A stretch of 64,000 bases of DNA from NCBI GenBank assembly GCA_028023455.1, contig JAQFVV010000002.1:33179725-33243724 (forward strand). The letters are read 5' to 3'. Shown here piece after piece: positions 1 to 10,958 of this stretch. The stretch's first letter is position 1. Every line of letters starts with the position of its first letter. The notes beneath the pieces are model-generated. The model was not told where the DNA came from. It searched no databases and saw only the letters and a program-made list of their open reading frames with translations. The stretch comes from Epiperipatus broadwayi (Eukaryota; Onychophora; Udeonychophora; Euonychophora; Peripatidae). The position numbers were made by a program, and so were the translations under genes.

Positions 1-690
1 TGTTTATATAATTCGTTATTTTAATCTGGTCTCTAACTCATCATTATTTCAATATCCACCATCAGCTTTATAGTTCTTCATTATTTACATACCCGTTATA
101 AAGATTATTATCTTATTTAGTTTTACACCTATTAATATTATTACTATGATAGAGGAAATACATATACATATTTAAGTCATTTATTATAACTTTTTGTACA
201 TATACATTTATACTGCACATACATATATATTTTTATATATCTTATGCTTAATTGATTTTTGGTAATTAATTATCACCTATATAGAGGTGCAATAACTACT
301 GTTAGTGTGATCTCCTTCCCTGATAAGAGAGCTCAGATAATTACTTCCTGAGTTTGAATACTGTGGTATAACGCGGCTAGAAAGGGGTGAGAATTGGATG
401 AACTGACCCAAATTGTATCTAAGTTAATAAAAATAGGTAGAGCTAATCTATTGGAAGTAGGTACAATCATAGGTTAGGTATTTCATTGCGTAATCACTTG
501 CATCCTATCCAAAGACCCAAAGTCCAACCATAGTAAGATGCGCTCCCCCTATCTCTTATGGAATCCACCAGCTCGTTATATATATATTACTTCGAATATA
601 AGACACCCCCAAATTTAAGATGCATATATGTACTTAAATAGGAAACTAATGTAAATACAATAAACTTGCCTAGTTTATTGCGAATCTTCT
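1..690. other. AT-rich non-coding DNA
   Basis: I see no gene, splice pair or structured RNA here. It is AT-rich sequence with TA-rich runs and a short GC-richer patch near 300-560 that resembles dispersed repeat DNA but has no recognisable boundary. If the coiled-coil gene that follows extends upstream, this may be intron. Confidence 0.4.
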
Positions 691-714
691 TCAAATATAT
701 AGTACTTTCACTTT

Positions 715-880
715 CAGAACTTGAAATCTCATCTTCACTACTTCATCAGGGCGCATCATCTTCGGGCCATTTAAATTGTAGCCGAACATTATAATTTCTT
801 TGTCAATTTGCTTTCGTGTAAAAGTACATTTTTCTATTAAAACCTGAATCATTCTTCTAAAATAATTAATATTTTTACAA
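715..880 (-). pseudogene. Coding-like fragment, possibly transposon-derived
   Basis: The minus strand has an open stretch of about 55 codons with non-repetitive, coding-like composition (Cys, Arg, Lys, Gly, Asn and Pro interspersed). In a neighbouring frame it gives an acidic Ser/Glu-rich tail near 715-760. This pattern resembles the N-terminal part of many DNA-transposon proteins, but no family motif can be identified. It could equally be chance. Weak call. Confidence 0.2.
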
Positions 881-1124
881 ATATTTTCTGAAAACAATAA
901 ATGTGTAAAGAAGATTCTATAACGTACGTTTTCACTTTAAAAATCAAAAGGAAGCTATTGGAACTATCAAAATTTCGACAGGTGCTCTCTCATGTACAGA
1001 ACAACAATTAAAGGGGTAAACCGCTGGCCTATATGTTGGCCTTTATTTAGGTATTTGAAGTATAACATTTATAAAATAATTGACTTTGGATAATATATAG
1101 TTCATAGTACTCTGAAAGGGATGC

Positions 1125-1510
1125 TTGAAGTGCATTCTATCCGATTTGAAACTACAAAACCTAGAAGAAAAAGTCTTGGAAGCAATGAATGGATTTTTCC
1201 TCATTAATGAATGTTATCTTCACCTTATCCTAGAATCATCTACTGGAAGATTGAGTAGTCAATAAACACCAGATGTTATAGTGCTATGCAATTCCCATCT
1301 CCAGAATGGTTTCTGCTTGAGGACTAGGATTCAAAATTGGATCTAATGCATTTATGCATCTAGTTAGATGTGTAAGTGTATTAGTTTTCAATAATGAAGG
1401 CAGAGAAGACCAAAGCCAAATCAGAAAATGGAGATTTTACAGCATTGTACCATTTGATGTCCATTGATTAACCCAGAAAGTGAGAGTGACGTGCAGTGTG
1501 GTTATTGGTA
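1125..1510. repeat. Dispersed repeat family B, degenerate copy
   Basis: This region aligns by eye with 27735-28080 and 34765-34925, with a shorter match at 3535-3610. Shared segments include an ATCCTA...CATCTA motif, an ATGATATAATGCTAT-like segment, and a final TGTCCATTGATTA segment that also occurs in repeat family A. No coding potential is seen. It is diverged and its ends are approximate. Confidence 0.45.
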
Positions 1511-1954
1511 TTAGTAAAAACCATACAAATTGTATGTACAATTAAATCTTTACTTACAAAAATCATGCATTAAACATGGCATTCCGATATCTTTTCTAGT
1601 TTCATGATTTCTTTAAAACTGATTTATTTCAATCTTCCATTTGCACAAAGTTTTGCTTACTTATTAGCTTCGCCTGTAACATTTCTTTGATTACGTTGAA
1701 GCTAACCAGCTCAGCGGTTAAACTTTTGATTGCAAATTGTAAAAATTCTGAAAGTATGTTATAGTATTTTTTAAGATAATTAAAAAATATTCGAAAATCT
1801 CTATAAATCTAATTTAGTGGAAAAAAAATTTAAAAAAATATCAGTATTTTGTAAAAGACAAAATCTGCGACTGTTTTTGAAAAATATAAATTTATAATAA
1901 ACTTCATAAGGCGACTGTTTGTTAAATAGTTGTGATTCAAGAATTCAAGGCTTT

Positions 1955-2330
1955 CATCATCAGTGAGCATTATCACCTTTGATCTGAGAAGCAGCCCACA
2001 CTATGGCTAGTACTTCTTTTTCAGTAACCATATAATTTATTTCTGGACCCTTTAAGAGATGGCGAATGAAGTAGAGCACTCCGGCTTGGCCGTCCTCCTG
2101 GATTTGGGATAGGGTCACCCCTAATCCATAGCCACTACTATTTGTTTGTAAGATAAGGTGTTTATTCAAATTAGGAAATCTAGCATTACTTGCTCCAAAA
2201 ATACTGTTTTAATTGTAGCAAATGCATCATCTTGGTCTTTAGCCCAGTTCCATCTTCCATCTTTTCTGATCAATTTTAATAACGGTTCCATGTGTGGTCG
2301 GCAAATTTGGGATAAAAACGATTGTAAAAA
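1955..2330 (-). pseudogene. Ty3/gypsy retrotransposon RT-RNase H fragment
   Basis: Read on the minus strand, 1960-2169 encodes the start of a Ty3/gypsy RNase H domain. The pattern has a nucleophile-like segment LQTNSSGYGLGVTLSQIQED, in which the usual catalytic Asp after LQT is Asn, followed by the YMVTEKEVLAIVWA motif. Just upstream on that strand (2170-2330), in a shifted frame, lies the connecting region with a WNWAKDQDDAFATIK-like segment typical of the RT/RNase H tether. The fragment is frameshifted, lacks the rest of pol and has no visible LTRs, so it is a dead relic. The family call is strong. Confidence 0.75.
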
Positions 2331-2339
2331 TTACAGATT

Positions 2340-3826
2340 AGACAACCAGCTCTTGAAATACAAGCTAAATAATGGCAAAAGTGAATGGAGGGTAGTAATA
2401 CCGAAATTTAAAAACTCACTCAATATGTACATTATATGAGCACTATGGGCCCACAAAACTGAACAATTAATGAAAAATTTGTTTTACTAGCCTAGAATGT
2501 ATAGCGACATTGTAAAAAAAATTCAAATAAGAAATAGAACTGATATTTGAATAAAGCTATAATTATTTTTAAAATTATATTTCACTTTAATAATCAAAAA
2601 GGTAAAAAAAAAGTTGAATAATATTCTGAAAGAAAATGGACAGTCAAAAATAAAAAAACATAAGTTGTTTAATAAAATATATTGGGAATATTAAGTATCT
2701 TAGTTGTAAATCAGGAATATCTTGTATTTAAATGGGATTGTAAATAAAATCGATTATTAGATGTATAAAAAAAATAATAATTGATCAGTTGTTTGTGAGA
2801 TCAAATGATATTGAATTATTAATAATTGAATACAGTATATTTATCTTGATTGACCAATAAGCTCATCAGAAATAAGAGCTAGAAGTGAAGAATTTTTGAT
2901 TGCTAGAAAACTGTTTACCACTGAAACAATTTATTAGTGTCTAAACTAGTAATAAAATTAATGAAGTAAATAGTGAATTTAAAAACAGGGATAAGGTGCT
3001 TGCTGCCCCTGATATATATCATGCCACATAGAGCCTCATTACTCTTCCCTCTCCTTTATAATAATAGGTTGTTAACCAAAGAATATATATTGAGAATATC
3101 AATAGTCACTTAGTATAAGTATATTTCTGGGAGTGTTGTTTCTGATATATAATTCCATTTCAAACTGGTTTTTTAATAAGTAAATAACTTATATATATAT
3201 ACAATATAGACTATACAATATAGACTATTGTTCATCTGTATATTGCCTAAGCTGCAACATATATATATATATGTAATATGTTTTAAACATTTAAAATAAT
3301 ATAAACTATGTAACCATATACTTCACCAATAAAGATTGTTAAAAGTAAATAATGAATTTAATTTTAACATGATTTCTATAAACATTTGTTTACGTTTTTA
3401 ATCAAATTATTATTTTTTTATTCATAGCATATGACAATAGGAAGACCAAAAACTGATATAAAGTAAATCAATTTACATAAAAAAAAACAGTCTGAAATAT
3501 ATAATAAAAAATCTTATTTCCTATTTTAAAAATGAGCAACGTTCTACTTTAGCGCCATCTATAATAAGTTTGAGTGATTTGTTGGTATTATTTTCTATAT
3601 GAAGACTGTTTTATTTACTTTTTTTGTTTTAGCCATACTAAAAAAAACCGTTCTTAGAACACTTATTTTCTATTTAATACTTTATTTTATCTGACTCTAG
3701 TCTAATGAATGACTAATAAAAATTATTAATATACTTTGTTTTGTCTGAGTTTTTTTTTCTTGCATTTTTAAAATCTAAAGAGTACGAGGATTATTTTAAA
3801 ATTTTATTTAATTTATGTATTTTAAG
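2340..3826. other. Non-coding DNA upstream of the first visible exon
   Basis: No ORF or exon is recognisable. It contains TA microsatellite-like runs (3190-3270) and a short family B match at 3535-3610. If the gene with the exon at 3827 continues upstream, this is its intron; the region next to the exon ends in the polypyrimidine-poor but usable acceptor ATTTTAAG. Confidence 0.4.
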
Positions 3827-3902
3827 GGTCAAGCTACAAGAGACAAACAAGAAATAATTCAGTTGACAGAAAAACTTAATTCTTTGGAAATAAAATGTAA
3901 AA
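3827..3902 (+). CDS. Coiled-coil protein gene, internal exon 1 (visible)
   Basis: First visible exon of a multi-exon gene. It is bounded by an acceptor (TTTTAAG, AG at 3825-3826) and a consensus donor GTGAGT at 3903. It encodes 25 codons plus one base, starting GQATRDKQEIIQLTEK, rich in Gln, Glu, Lys and Leu with a heptad-like spacing of hydrophobics, so a coiled coil is likely. It ends in phase 1, and the next exon at 9359 completes the codon. The five definite exons visible here give about 110 residues of C-terminal protein with a helical, charged first half and a Ser/Asp linker. The protein family is not recognised. The upstream coding part lies outside the window or in exons I could not find. 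Confidence 0.65.
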
Positions 3903-4099
3903 GTGAGTCTTTTAATTATTTTTTTATATGTAAAATAAATGACAAAAGGATTTTTTTTTAATGTAAATCTTTTTTTTTTTTTTAAGGAAAAAAGGTGGTT
4001 AATTAATCAATCTTATTGCAAGCATATTTTTTTTCTGAATAAAACTGTAAAATATAATTGCATTATATTATTTTGTATCTACTTATGTAATATAATGAC

Positions 4100-4400
4100 C
4101 GTGCTAATAGCTCTAAACAAGCTTTTTGCTAAATGCTGCAAGAGAAAGCATTTAAAATCTCTATCTAGAATTATCCCTATTCCCAAATCGGTTTTGAGCT
4201 AATGACTCTCATCAGTGAGGTACTAGGATATTCAGACACTAGATCTAAAATACCAACTCAAGCATGGCATTTATGAAATACTTAACTATTAAGTAGAAAA
4301 TCTGAAATTTTCAGACATCTATATGTCTCCAAATCTTGCTATCTAACTTAAATAGCCATATGGGACTGAACTAAATTCAGATATACTATATATTAAAATC
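4100..4400 (+). repeat. Degenerate copy of dispersed repeat family A
   Basis: Segments around 4155-4220 (AATCTCTATCTAG, a CATCAGTGAGG segment) and 4360-4415 (GGGACTGAACT, AAATTCAGATATA, ATCACATGATG) match the order of modules in the better copies at 13355, 24560 and 56190. It is heavily diverged and lies in the intron of the coiled-coil gene. Confidence 0.35.
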
Positions 4401-4779
4401 ACATGATGTGTGACTTGTTTTCCTTACTATTTGTATTTACTTATACATATTTACAATAACGTGCTTGTCATATTTTTATATATTCATATACTCATCATTT
4501 TTTCTTATTTATATAACATTGTTATTTTTAATACACACATATATACACATATTTTAATTTACTGTTTGTGTAGAGAGATATAAATGCTACATACATTTAT
4601 GTAAATTAATTAGCAAATGAGATCTGTTACATAACAGGTTAAATCCACAACTAAGGTGTATTGATGTGTAGCAACCAATCAGAACAGTCCTGCAGATTGA
4701 ATGAAAACAATAGCAAATCTGTCAAGCCACTACTAATCAAAAGGAGGGTCTCTTTTGATCAGTCATGTTGTTATGTATG

Positions 4780-5060
4780 GATTAAAAGTTGAACATTATA
4801 GTATGGAGAGATGTATATCAGTAATAACATGAAGGAACTGAAATTGGGTGAGAGATCGATCATGTATTATTGACATCATGAAATGGATCTGGACTGGACA
4901 TGTTGCTAGAAGATCAAAGATTATAAAAGCCTAGAGAGATCACATGTGAAATGAATGGATGTAATAAGGAAAAGTTGGTTTGATATGGTAAAGAGAAGCT
5001 ATGGATCACAGAATTTGCTTGAAATTGGTTGAAAATGGTGGTTACAATATATATGTACAA
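4780..5060 (+). pseudogene. RTE-type LINE, degenerate 3'-end relic
   Basis: Short patches match the 3' coding end of the RTE copies at 50494 and 57440: a GGAGAGATGTAT segment, a segment coding for W-x-W-x-GHVARR near 4885-4915, and the region coding for the W-x-REA motif near 4985-5000. Frames are broken by stops and indels. It carries no function of its own and marks an old insertion. Confidence 0.5.
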
Positions 5061-5689
5061 GCATTCACCATTGTCTTCTACTAAAGATGGCCTTTAGGTT
5101 TACACAAAGTACTTAAATAGTTTAAAATATGCCATCTAACTGAAACTAAATATTCTTTACTCATTTCATGACTAAGGATGATGAAAACTTATATGTAAAT
5201 GACAGAACCTTAAATGTATTTGTTAAATACATATTGGCAGCTTTTCTAATGACTTCTTATGATTTCTTATTATGATTTAGATGAAACCTACCTTTTTATT
5301 GCAATTATTCCAAAATCTTAAAGCAAATTTTTTGCTGATCTTCTTTTACCAACTTAAGGGCAATTTTCACAGGAAATAAGATTATTGGTTTTACAAATAC
5401 CATAAAACCAGCATTTTTTTATAACTAGGATGTAAAAAATAAAAACTGCTCCATTTTCTAATTTATTTTATTTTGCAAGTTGTAATTAATTTTTAATAAC
5501 GAACTCATCAAAAGTTCCTAAACATTTCAAATATATTGTAAAGATTTTGCAATTTGTATGATCACATTATAGACTTGCTTTATAGTTCAATGAGCACTTT
5601 TTATTTTTTACATTACCTTTTATAATTCGTCATGTTTACACTTGTTCTTCAAATCTCTTAGCACTCTCAAGTTGTTTTATTGGTTATAT

Positions 5690-6120
5690 AAGTCTAAATT
5701 TGAAGAAATGTGAGCTCCAATCATATTGGCAATTCATTTCTTTCTATAGCTTTTATACTATATGAAAAAATTGATAAATCGCTCTGTAGTACGCATGCCT
5801 TTCAGGAATAACTTCCTTCATCAGCCGTTTTAGAACTTTGTCAATAATCCATGCAAATATAATTTCCGCACAACTTCTATGCTGATCAAAACAGAATTGT
5901 AGATTCATATTATTAAGAAATCTTAATTAAGAAATCCAATATCGAAATATATAATAAAAAGTTTTAACACATCTTGAATTAAGTGTAAATAGATTTGAAG
6001 AGATGTGATTTCCAGTCATCATGCATAGTATATTTTTTCTACAGTTGCCATACTACTAAATAAGCTGACAAATTGTTCTGGAGTGTAGCTGCAGTTCAGG
6101 AATAATTTCCTTTTATGAAA
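5690..6120. repeat. Two diverged direct copies of a ~130-bp unit
   Basis: The stretch near 5695-5830 (TTTGAAGAAATGTGAGCTCC ... TTTCAGGAATAACTTCC) is repeated near 5993-6115 (TTTGAAGAGATGTGATTTCC ... GTTCAGGAATAATTTCC). The units are about 300 bp apart and clearly related but diverged. No coding content is seen. They may be parts of a mobile element whose ends are not visible. Confidence 0.45.
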
Positions 6121-6313
6121 ATACTTTTTTAAATAGGAAATTGGATGATAGCAAAACAAGATTTTTGTTTGTTTTATTTAAGAAAAAATTTAAAAGAAAC
6201 TGCTGATCTAAAAATTAGATTTACTGTAAAGGTTGTAAGTCTCTAAATAATAGTTAAAACATAATATGTCAAGATGGTTACATATAATGTATTTATCAAG
6301 ATTTTCATCTTTA

Positions 6314-7489
6314 ATAGGGAGGTGTGACAATTTAATTTTCAGAATGTACCTTTGAAAAATATTCACGTGGAAATGTGTACACTAGTGGCTACTGTTGACT
6401 TCAAAGTAATTCTCTTGTATTATTAGAAATATATACTCTTATTCTTCTCCTTTACTTTCTTTGTATTTCTTCATATATTCATATATATTGCTTATAATAA
6501 CTTCTTTCATATACACTTTAATGCTAAAAATTTTTTTAATAAAACTTCTTTATTTTCTTGACAGTTTCGATTGTCCAGCAGTGTTCATCGGAGCTATCTC
6601 AAACTTCCTCCGTTTTTTTTTTTTTGATTTTATTTTAAAAAGCAGAGGAAGTTTGAGAAAGCTCTGATGAAGACTGCTGGACAGTCGAAACTGTCAGGAA
6701 AATAAAGAAGTTTTATTAAAAAAATTTTTACATTAAAGGGTATTTGAAAGAAGTTATTATAAGAAATATATAATCCTCTTGTGCATCTATTCACTAATTA
6801 AAATGGCATTCCCATTTTTGGAAGCACACCTGGAACTCATTTTCAGGAATACTGTTGAGAAGTTGCCTCACCTTCTTTTGGATATCATTTATAATAGAAA
6901 ATTTTTGTCCTTTCAGCACAGTTTTTAATTTTGAAATAACCAAAGATTAAATAATCTAGTTGTATAATTGATTTTTTTGGCTAAAAAGTCTCTTTATCCA
7001 TCAAGATCCAAGGCACACTTTGCAGAAATCTTTCTCATGCCAATTATTTTTTTAATCTTCAATTCTTCAGCAATCAGTCTCACACTTAATCATCTGTCAG
7101 ATTGTATTGCATCTCGCAGTTTGTTAATATTAATGTCAGTCATTGTTGTGTTTGACTGTCTTCTGGTATCATCTGTCACATTTCACTCATCTTTGAACCT
7201 CTTATGCCACTCAAACATACTTGATTTCTTCATAGCATCTTCACCATATGCCACTTGCAAGAGTTGTAACATTTCATTACCACATTTGCCGATTTTCACA
7301 CAAAATTTTGATATTAATATGTTCAAAATTTCAAGCACTCATTTTTATGTCAAAGCATATGCATGGATATTTATTATCTTCTCATATGTTAGCTTAAATA
7401 TGTTTAAACATGATTACTTTGTGATTTCGATGCATTTAGGTCACGGGTGATGCCATACCGCCATTTTGGGAATTAAATTGGCACACTTT
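6314..7489 (-). mobile_element. Mariner-family DNA transposon, defective copy 1
   Basis: The two ends carry related inverted sequences: GTGTGACAATTTAATT at the left and, on the other strand at the right, GTGCCAATTTAATT. Read on the minus strand, the region from about 7400 leftward encodes relics of a mariner transposase that align with copy 2 at 38160-39010: the FEWHKRF-like N-terminal helix, a DDTR segment, an INKLRD-like segment, LIAEELKI, then an FLAK segment joined far too early. The central catalytic part is missing, many frames are broken, and a 295-bp foldback element is inserted at 6483-6777. The plus-strand ORF in 6968-7450 is only the antisense shadow. Dead element. Confidence 0.7.
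6483..6777. repeat. Foldback element with ~120-bp near-perfect arms
   Basis: The left arm (about 6483-6611) and right arm (about 6643-6777) are inverted copies, separated by a T-rich loop of about 32 bp. Landmarks in the right arm are CTGATGAAGACTGCTGG and CAGTCGAAACTGTCAG. The same motif with foldback geometry recurs at 17545, 25838, 30045 and 31380. The arms are still close to identical, so the insertion (or gene conversion between arms) is fairly recent. It sits inside mariner copy 1 and is therefore younger than it. Confidence 0.8.
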
Positions 7490-7848
7490 ATATGCTGTTA
7501 ATTTTTCATTGATCGAAGCCGTTTTGTTTTTTGAGTTATTGTTTGATATGTGTGCATATTAAGTTATCTGCCTGAAAATAGATGGAATAACTATTTAAAG
7601 GGATGTTACCATTCAAGAAATATCACTTTAGCATCATAAGTGACAGTTTATGATTATTTCCTATCTCATTATAAAAAGCTTACTTATAAAAATTAACGAA
7701 TCTGTTATGCACATTGTTTTACATAACTACTTTTATTTTTTGATTATTAATAAAATTAACAGAAGTTTGTATATATTTATGGACATGAAATTTGTCTGCT
7801 GTTAAAATAATGCAAAGAAAATATCTTCTACTTATGCATGGTATATAT

Positions 7849-8582
7849 CAGGGTTGGCCAAAGTTTTAGATGTTGGGGTTGACTTTTTTGGTGAAAGTAT
7901 ATCTGAGAGCAACTACGTTTTTTTTATGGCTTCAAACCAGAAACCAGAAAAAAACAGTATTTTTGCTGGAATGAAAACTGGAACAGAAAAAAATAACAGT
8001 TCGAAGTCCTGATTTTTTTTAGAATATATTTATGAATTGGTGTTTTTTTTTTTTTTTTATAAGGGCTTTTTAGGTATTCACAAATATTTGTGATGTTTTC
8101 AGAAGATACTTACAAACTGATGAATTTTTTTTCTATATGATACAAACTGTCAAAGACATTTTATTATGACTACTATTAAATTATCTCAGCTTCCTCTACT
8201 ATTACAATTTGTCCTTGTCGCTTTATAAAATATTTATTAAATTATTATATGAAGTGTTTTAAAAAATTCACAATTTCTTAGTTTTAAAATCAGTTCATTA
8301 AAATCCTTGTTTCTTCATGAGAAGTTATTTTCATTTCTCCGCAGGGAAAATGGCAATTAAATATTTCTAAATTTTGGCTCTAGCATTGCAGAAAAATAAT
8401 TTAATTCTTTTCAGCTTTAACTATTTTTAAACAAGAATAATTTTGAATTTTTACTTTTTTTATTATTTTTTATATTCAAATCAGCTCTGAATTTATCATT
8501 ATAATTGTCAATGTTCATGTCAATTTCGTGTTCGACTTCCAGTGATCTTGCAGTCGACTAGTCGATATCTTGGCCACCCCTG
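7849..8582. mobile_element. Non-autonomous hAT element with perfect 8-bp TSD
   Basis: The left end reads CAGGGTTGGCCAAAG and the right end, on the other strand, reads CAGGGGTGGCCAAGA. These are short inverted repeats starting with CAG, as in hAT transposons. The element is flanked by an exact 8-bp direct repeat, GTATATAT, at 7841-7848 and 8583-8590, and 8 bp is the hAT target-duplication length. The 734-bp interior has no recognisable transposase, so it would need an enzyme supplied in trans. Confidence 0.85.
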
Positions 8583-8823
8583 GTATATATGATTATGAAC
8601 TGTATACTGATATCCACAATTAAGGTTTAAAACATATTTGGATTAGGAATTATCTCTAATTTTATAAATGATTATAAATAAGCATTAATGTATTTATCTG
8701 AATTAGTTGGTGTTAAAATGGTGGCTGCAGAAAGTTTGATGCTTGTAAATTAAATTGGAATAATTTGATATTGATAAATATTGAGCAGATGTTGAAGATA
8801 TATGTAAAAGATTAAGACTTCAG

Positions 8824-8865
8824 CCAACTGATGAGTGCTGGTTCAGCATGAAATATGCATCTTGG
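8824..8865 (+). ncRNA. Type I hammerhead ribozyme motif, core complete
   Basis: All invariant hammerhead core positions are present in order. Stem I strand CCAA is 8824-8827; CTGATGA is 8828-8834; stem II GTGCT/AGCAT (8835-8839 with 8845-8849, one G-U pair) closes loop GGTTC; GAA is 8850-8852. A two-pair stem III (8853-8854 with 8859-8860) closes loop ATGC, the cleavage-site nucleotide is C8861, and the second stem I strand TTGG is 8862-8865. Helices I and II close without mismatch. Minimal hammerheads with a very short stem III are known from Penelope-like elements and related retroelements; such forms are thought to work best as dimers. Three related copies lie at 43795, 45955 and 47202. 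Self-cleavage is inferred, not shown. Confidence 0.7.
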
Positions 8866-9358
8866 GAATCAGTTGTCTTTTTCAGATGTCTTTATTCATA
8901 TGTTTTAAGGATGCGTGATGAAATGGAGATTTAAAATATATCTTATATATGTATAAAATATACATACACACATATACATATATATATATATGCAGAGAGA
9001 AAAGAGAAATAGAGTAATGGTGTGTGTTTTAAAATACTTTTTTGCACAAGGATTGTTATGTATATGTAAAGAAAAAAGAATGTTTGTGTATTTTAATTGT
9101 TTTTTAAAAATTGAAGATTATTTAAGTTTATTTTTAAAATTTGTATTGGCATCTTACTTAAATACCCCAAAATTGATGATAAATTTTAGAAAAAAAATTC
9201 TGATGATTGTAAAATACCTTTGGTAATTAGATTTAAAACTGTTGTTGTTGTTTTGATAATATTTTAAAAATAACTATGTCAAAAATTATAATTTTATTTG
9301 AACTGGCATTGGAAATTTAAACTTGCAGTAATTTAGTTGTTTGTTTTTTTTTTTGCAG

Positions 9359-9416
9359 GATCTACTCAAGAAAATATAGAATTAATATCCAAAAATTTAG
9401 AATTACAGTCCAAAAT
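9359..9416 (+). CDS. Coiled-coil protein gene, internal exon 2 (visible)
   Basis: Bounded by an excellent acceptor (a long T-run followed by GCAG, AG at 9357-9358) and a consensus donor GTAAGT at 9417. Its first two bases complete the codon left open by the exon at 3827, then 18 codons follow, including STQENIELISKNLELQSK, and it ends in phase 2. The hydrophobic spacing continues the coiled coil. The short length and strong splice sites, with no stop in the required frame, support a real exon. Confidence 0.7.
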
Positions 9417-9419
9417 GTA

Positions 9420-10820
9420 AGTTATTTGTTATTTTTAAAAATTTTGTTCTTTATGTATATATGTACAGTGTATCCCTTGAAAAAAGTGATTTTCTCTCCA
9501 AGATATCTGCAGTAATATCTAATTCAACGCTTGAGTTACATAGTGATATGGTTTAGTTATTTTAAAAAATTTTAAGCACTAACTTATGTGATGCAACATG
9601 GAATATGATAGTATATTTCAATAAAGCAAGTCATATGTAGCGTGATATTGTCATAAGCTCGAAACCAATTGGTCTGGGGATAAGAACATTCCCGATAGAG
9701 ATTTTAAATATTTTCTCTTACCGCACTTATCTATTAAGAGCTTGTTTGAGTTATTGGTATGCTCTCTATATTAGATAGTATATTTCACATCTTAATGCAA
9801 GGTGGAAGAATGTGATAACATTGAATTTTGTTTTAAATTGGCCAAACACCTACGAAAACACGTGACATGATTTAAACTGTGTACGGCAGTTTTGAGTCAC
9901 AAGAATGGTTTACAAGATTACATAATGGCAGCAAGAGGCATGAAGACAATCAACAAAGCACAAAGCAGAGTCACATGTTGGAGCTCATGATCCAAATATA
10001 CTAGCACTTTAAAATTTTTGTGGTGAATAGTTAAACCTTGTTATTGTGTAATGCATGCTTTGATTCAAAGGTGGCACTACAGGCAGCTTGGTGAGAGAAC
10101 AGTTATCTTTTCAATGAGATAACGTTTTGTTTTTTTTCAAAAATAATTTTATCTACTGTTTTACATAGTCTTTCATCACAGCATACTTTAATTAACATAA
10201 AAATTATTTGGCGCATCTTCATACTGTATAGATGAAACAATGAAAATAGATCTGCCCTTCTTATCAATAATAGAATTTACTTCATATCTTATGTCTACAA
10301 GGTTCTTAATAAATATTACAAAAATAAGAAGGAGTTTAATGAAAGTATGAATGAGATGCTTCTTTCATTAATAATGACGTCAATATCATGTTACAATCGT
10401 GATACTTCGATATTATCAAACTCAGATAATAACTGGTCTTTATCCTTCAGTTACGAATTATTAAGTATTCATTTCTGATGGCTGTTGGATTTCTGCCTGA
10501 GCTAGCTATTGGCTGTCTATCTGAGGGGAAAACGTATATATATTTATGACCTGAAAAAAATTTCAACGTTTATCTATCCTCAATTCAAACTCTACATCAT
10601 GGGCAGATGACAAGTAATATTGACTTCATTTTACTTTAAAAGATGTTATGCGTATTGCAGGGTAAAACATAACTACTATCAAAACATTAAAATGACGAGA
10701 AATTTTGTCACATGATATTATTTATGATTATTTTGCCCAAATCTATCTTGCCAATAAAATGTTGATTCTATTGTCTTTTATAGAATTATTGTATGTCTAA
10801 AAACAAAAAGATATATATAT
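9420..10820. other. Intron DNA, no gene seen
   Basis: Intron of the coiled-coil gene. There is no ORF, RNA gene or element with recognisable ends. Composition is AT-rich with scattered patches that could be old repeats. Confidence 0.45.
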
Positions 10821-10821
10821 A

Positions 10822-10912
10822 TAAGGAGAAAGGTTGCCTTGACAACAGTGAGAAATATTGATTACTATCTATATTGCCATGTTTAAGTGGTGACTGGTTT
10901 CTAATGGTTACA
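10822..10912. repeat. ~91-bp direct repeat, left copy (partner 12799-12890)
   Basis: The unit with AGGTTGCCTTGACAACAG and GTGACTGGTTTCTAA recurs at 12799-12890 in the same orientation with few differences. The two copies bracket the hAT element at 10959-12575 but lie outside its target duplications, so they are not part of that element. They may be the ends of an older host element into which the hAT jumped. Confidence 0.6.
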
Positions 10913-10958
10913 TATTATCCCATTTAGCTTTAAGCATTATTTCACTTATTATTTAAAT

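Noticed and set aside
6661-6705. Hammerhead-like core CTGATGA...GAAAC in the foldback right arm.
   Set aside because: There is one unpaired extra base between CTGATGA and stem II, and no clear stem I or stem III partners; it is kept only as a finding about the family, not annotated as a ribozyme.
6968-7450. 160-codon open frame on the + strand.
   Set aside because: It is the antisense of a mariner transposase relic that aligns with 38335-38620 on the opposite strand.
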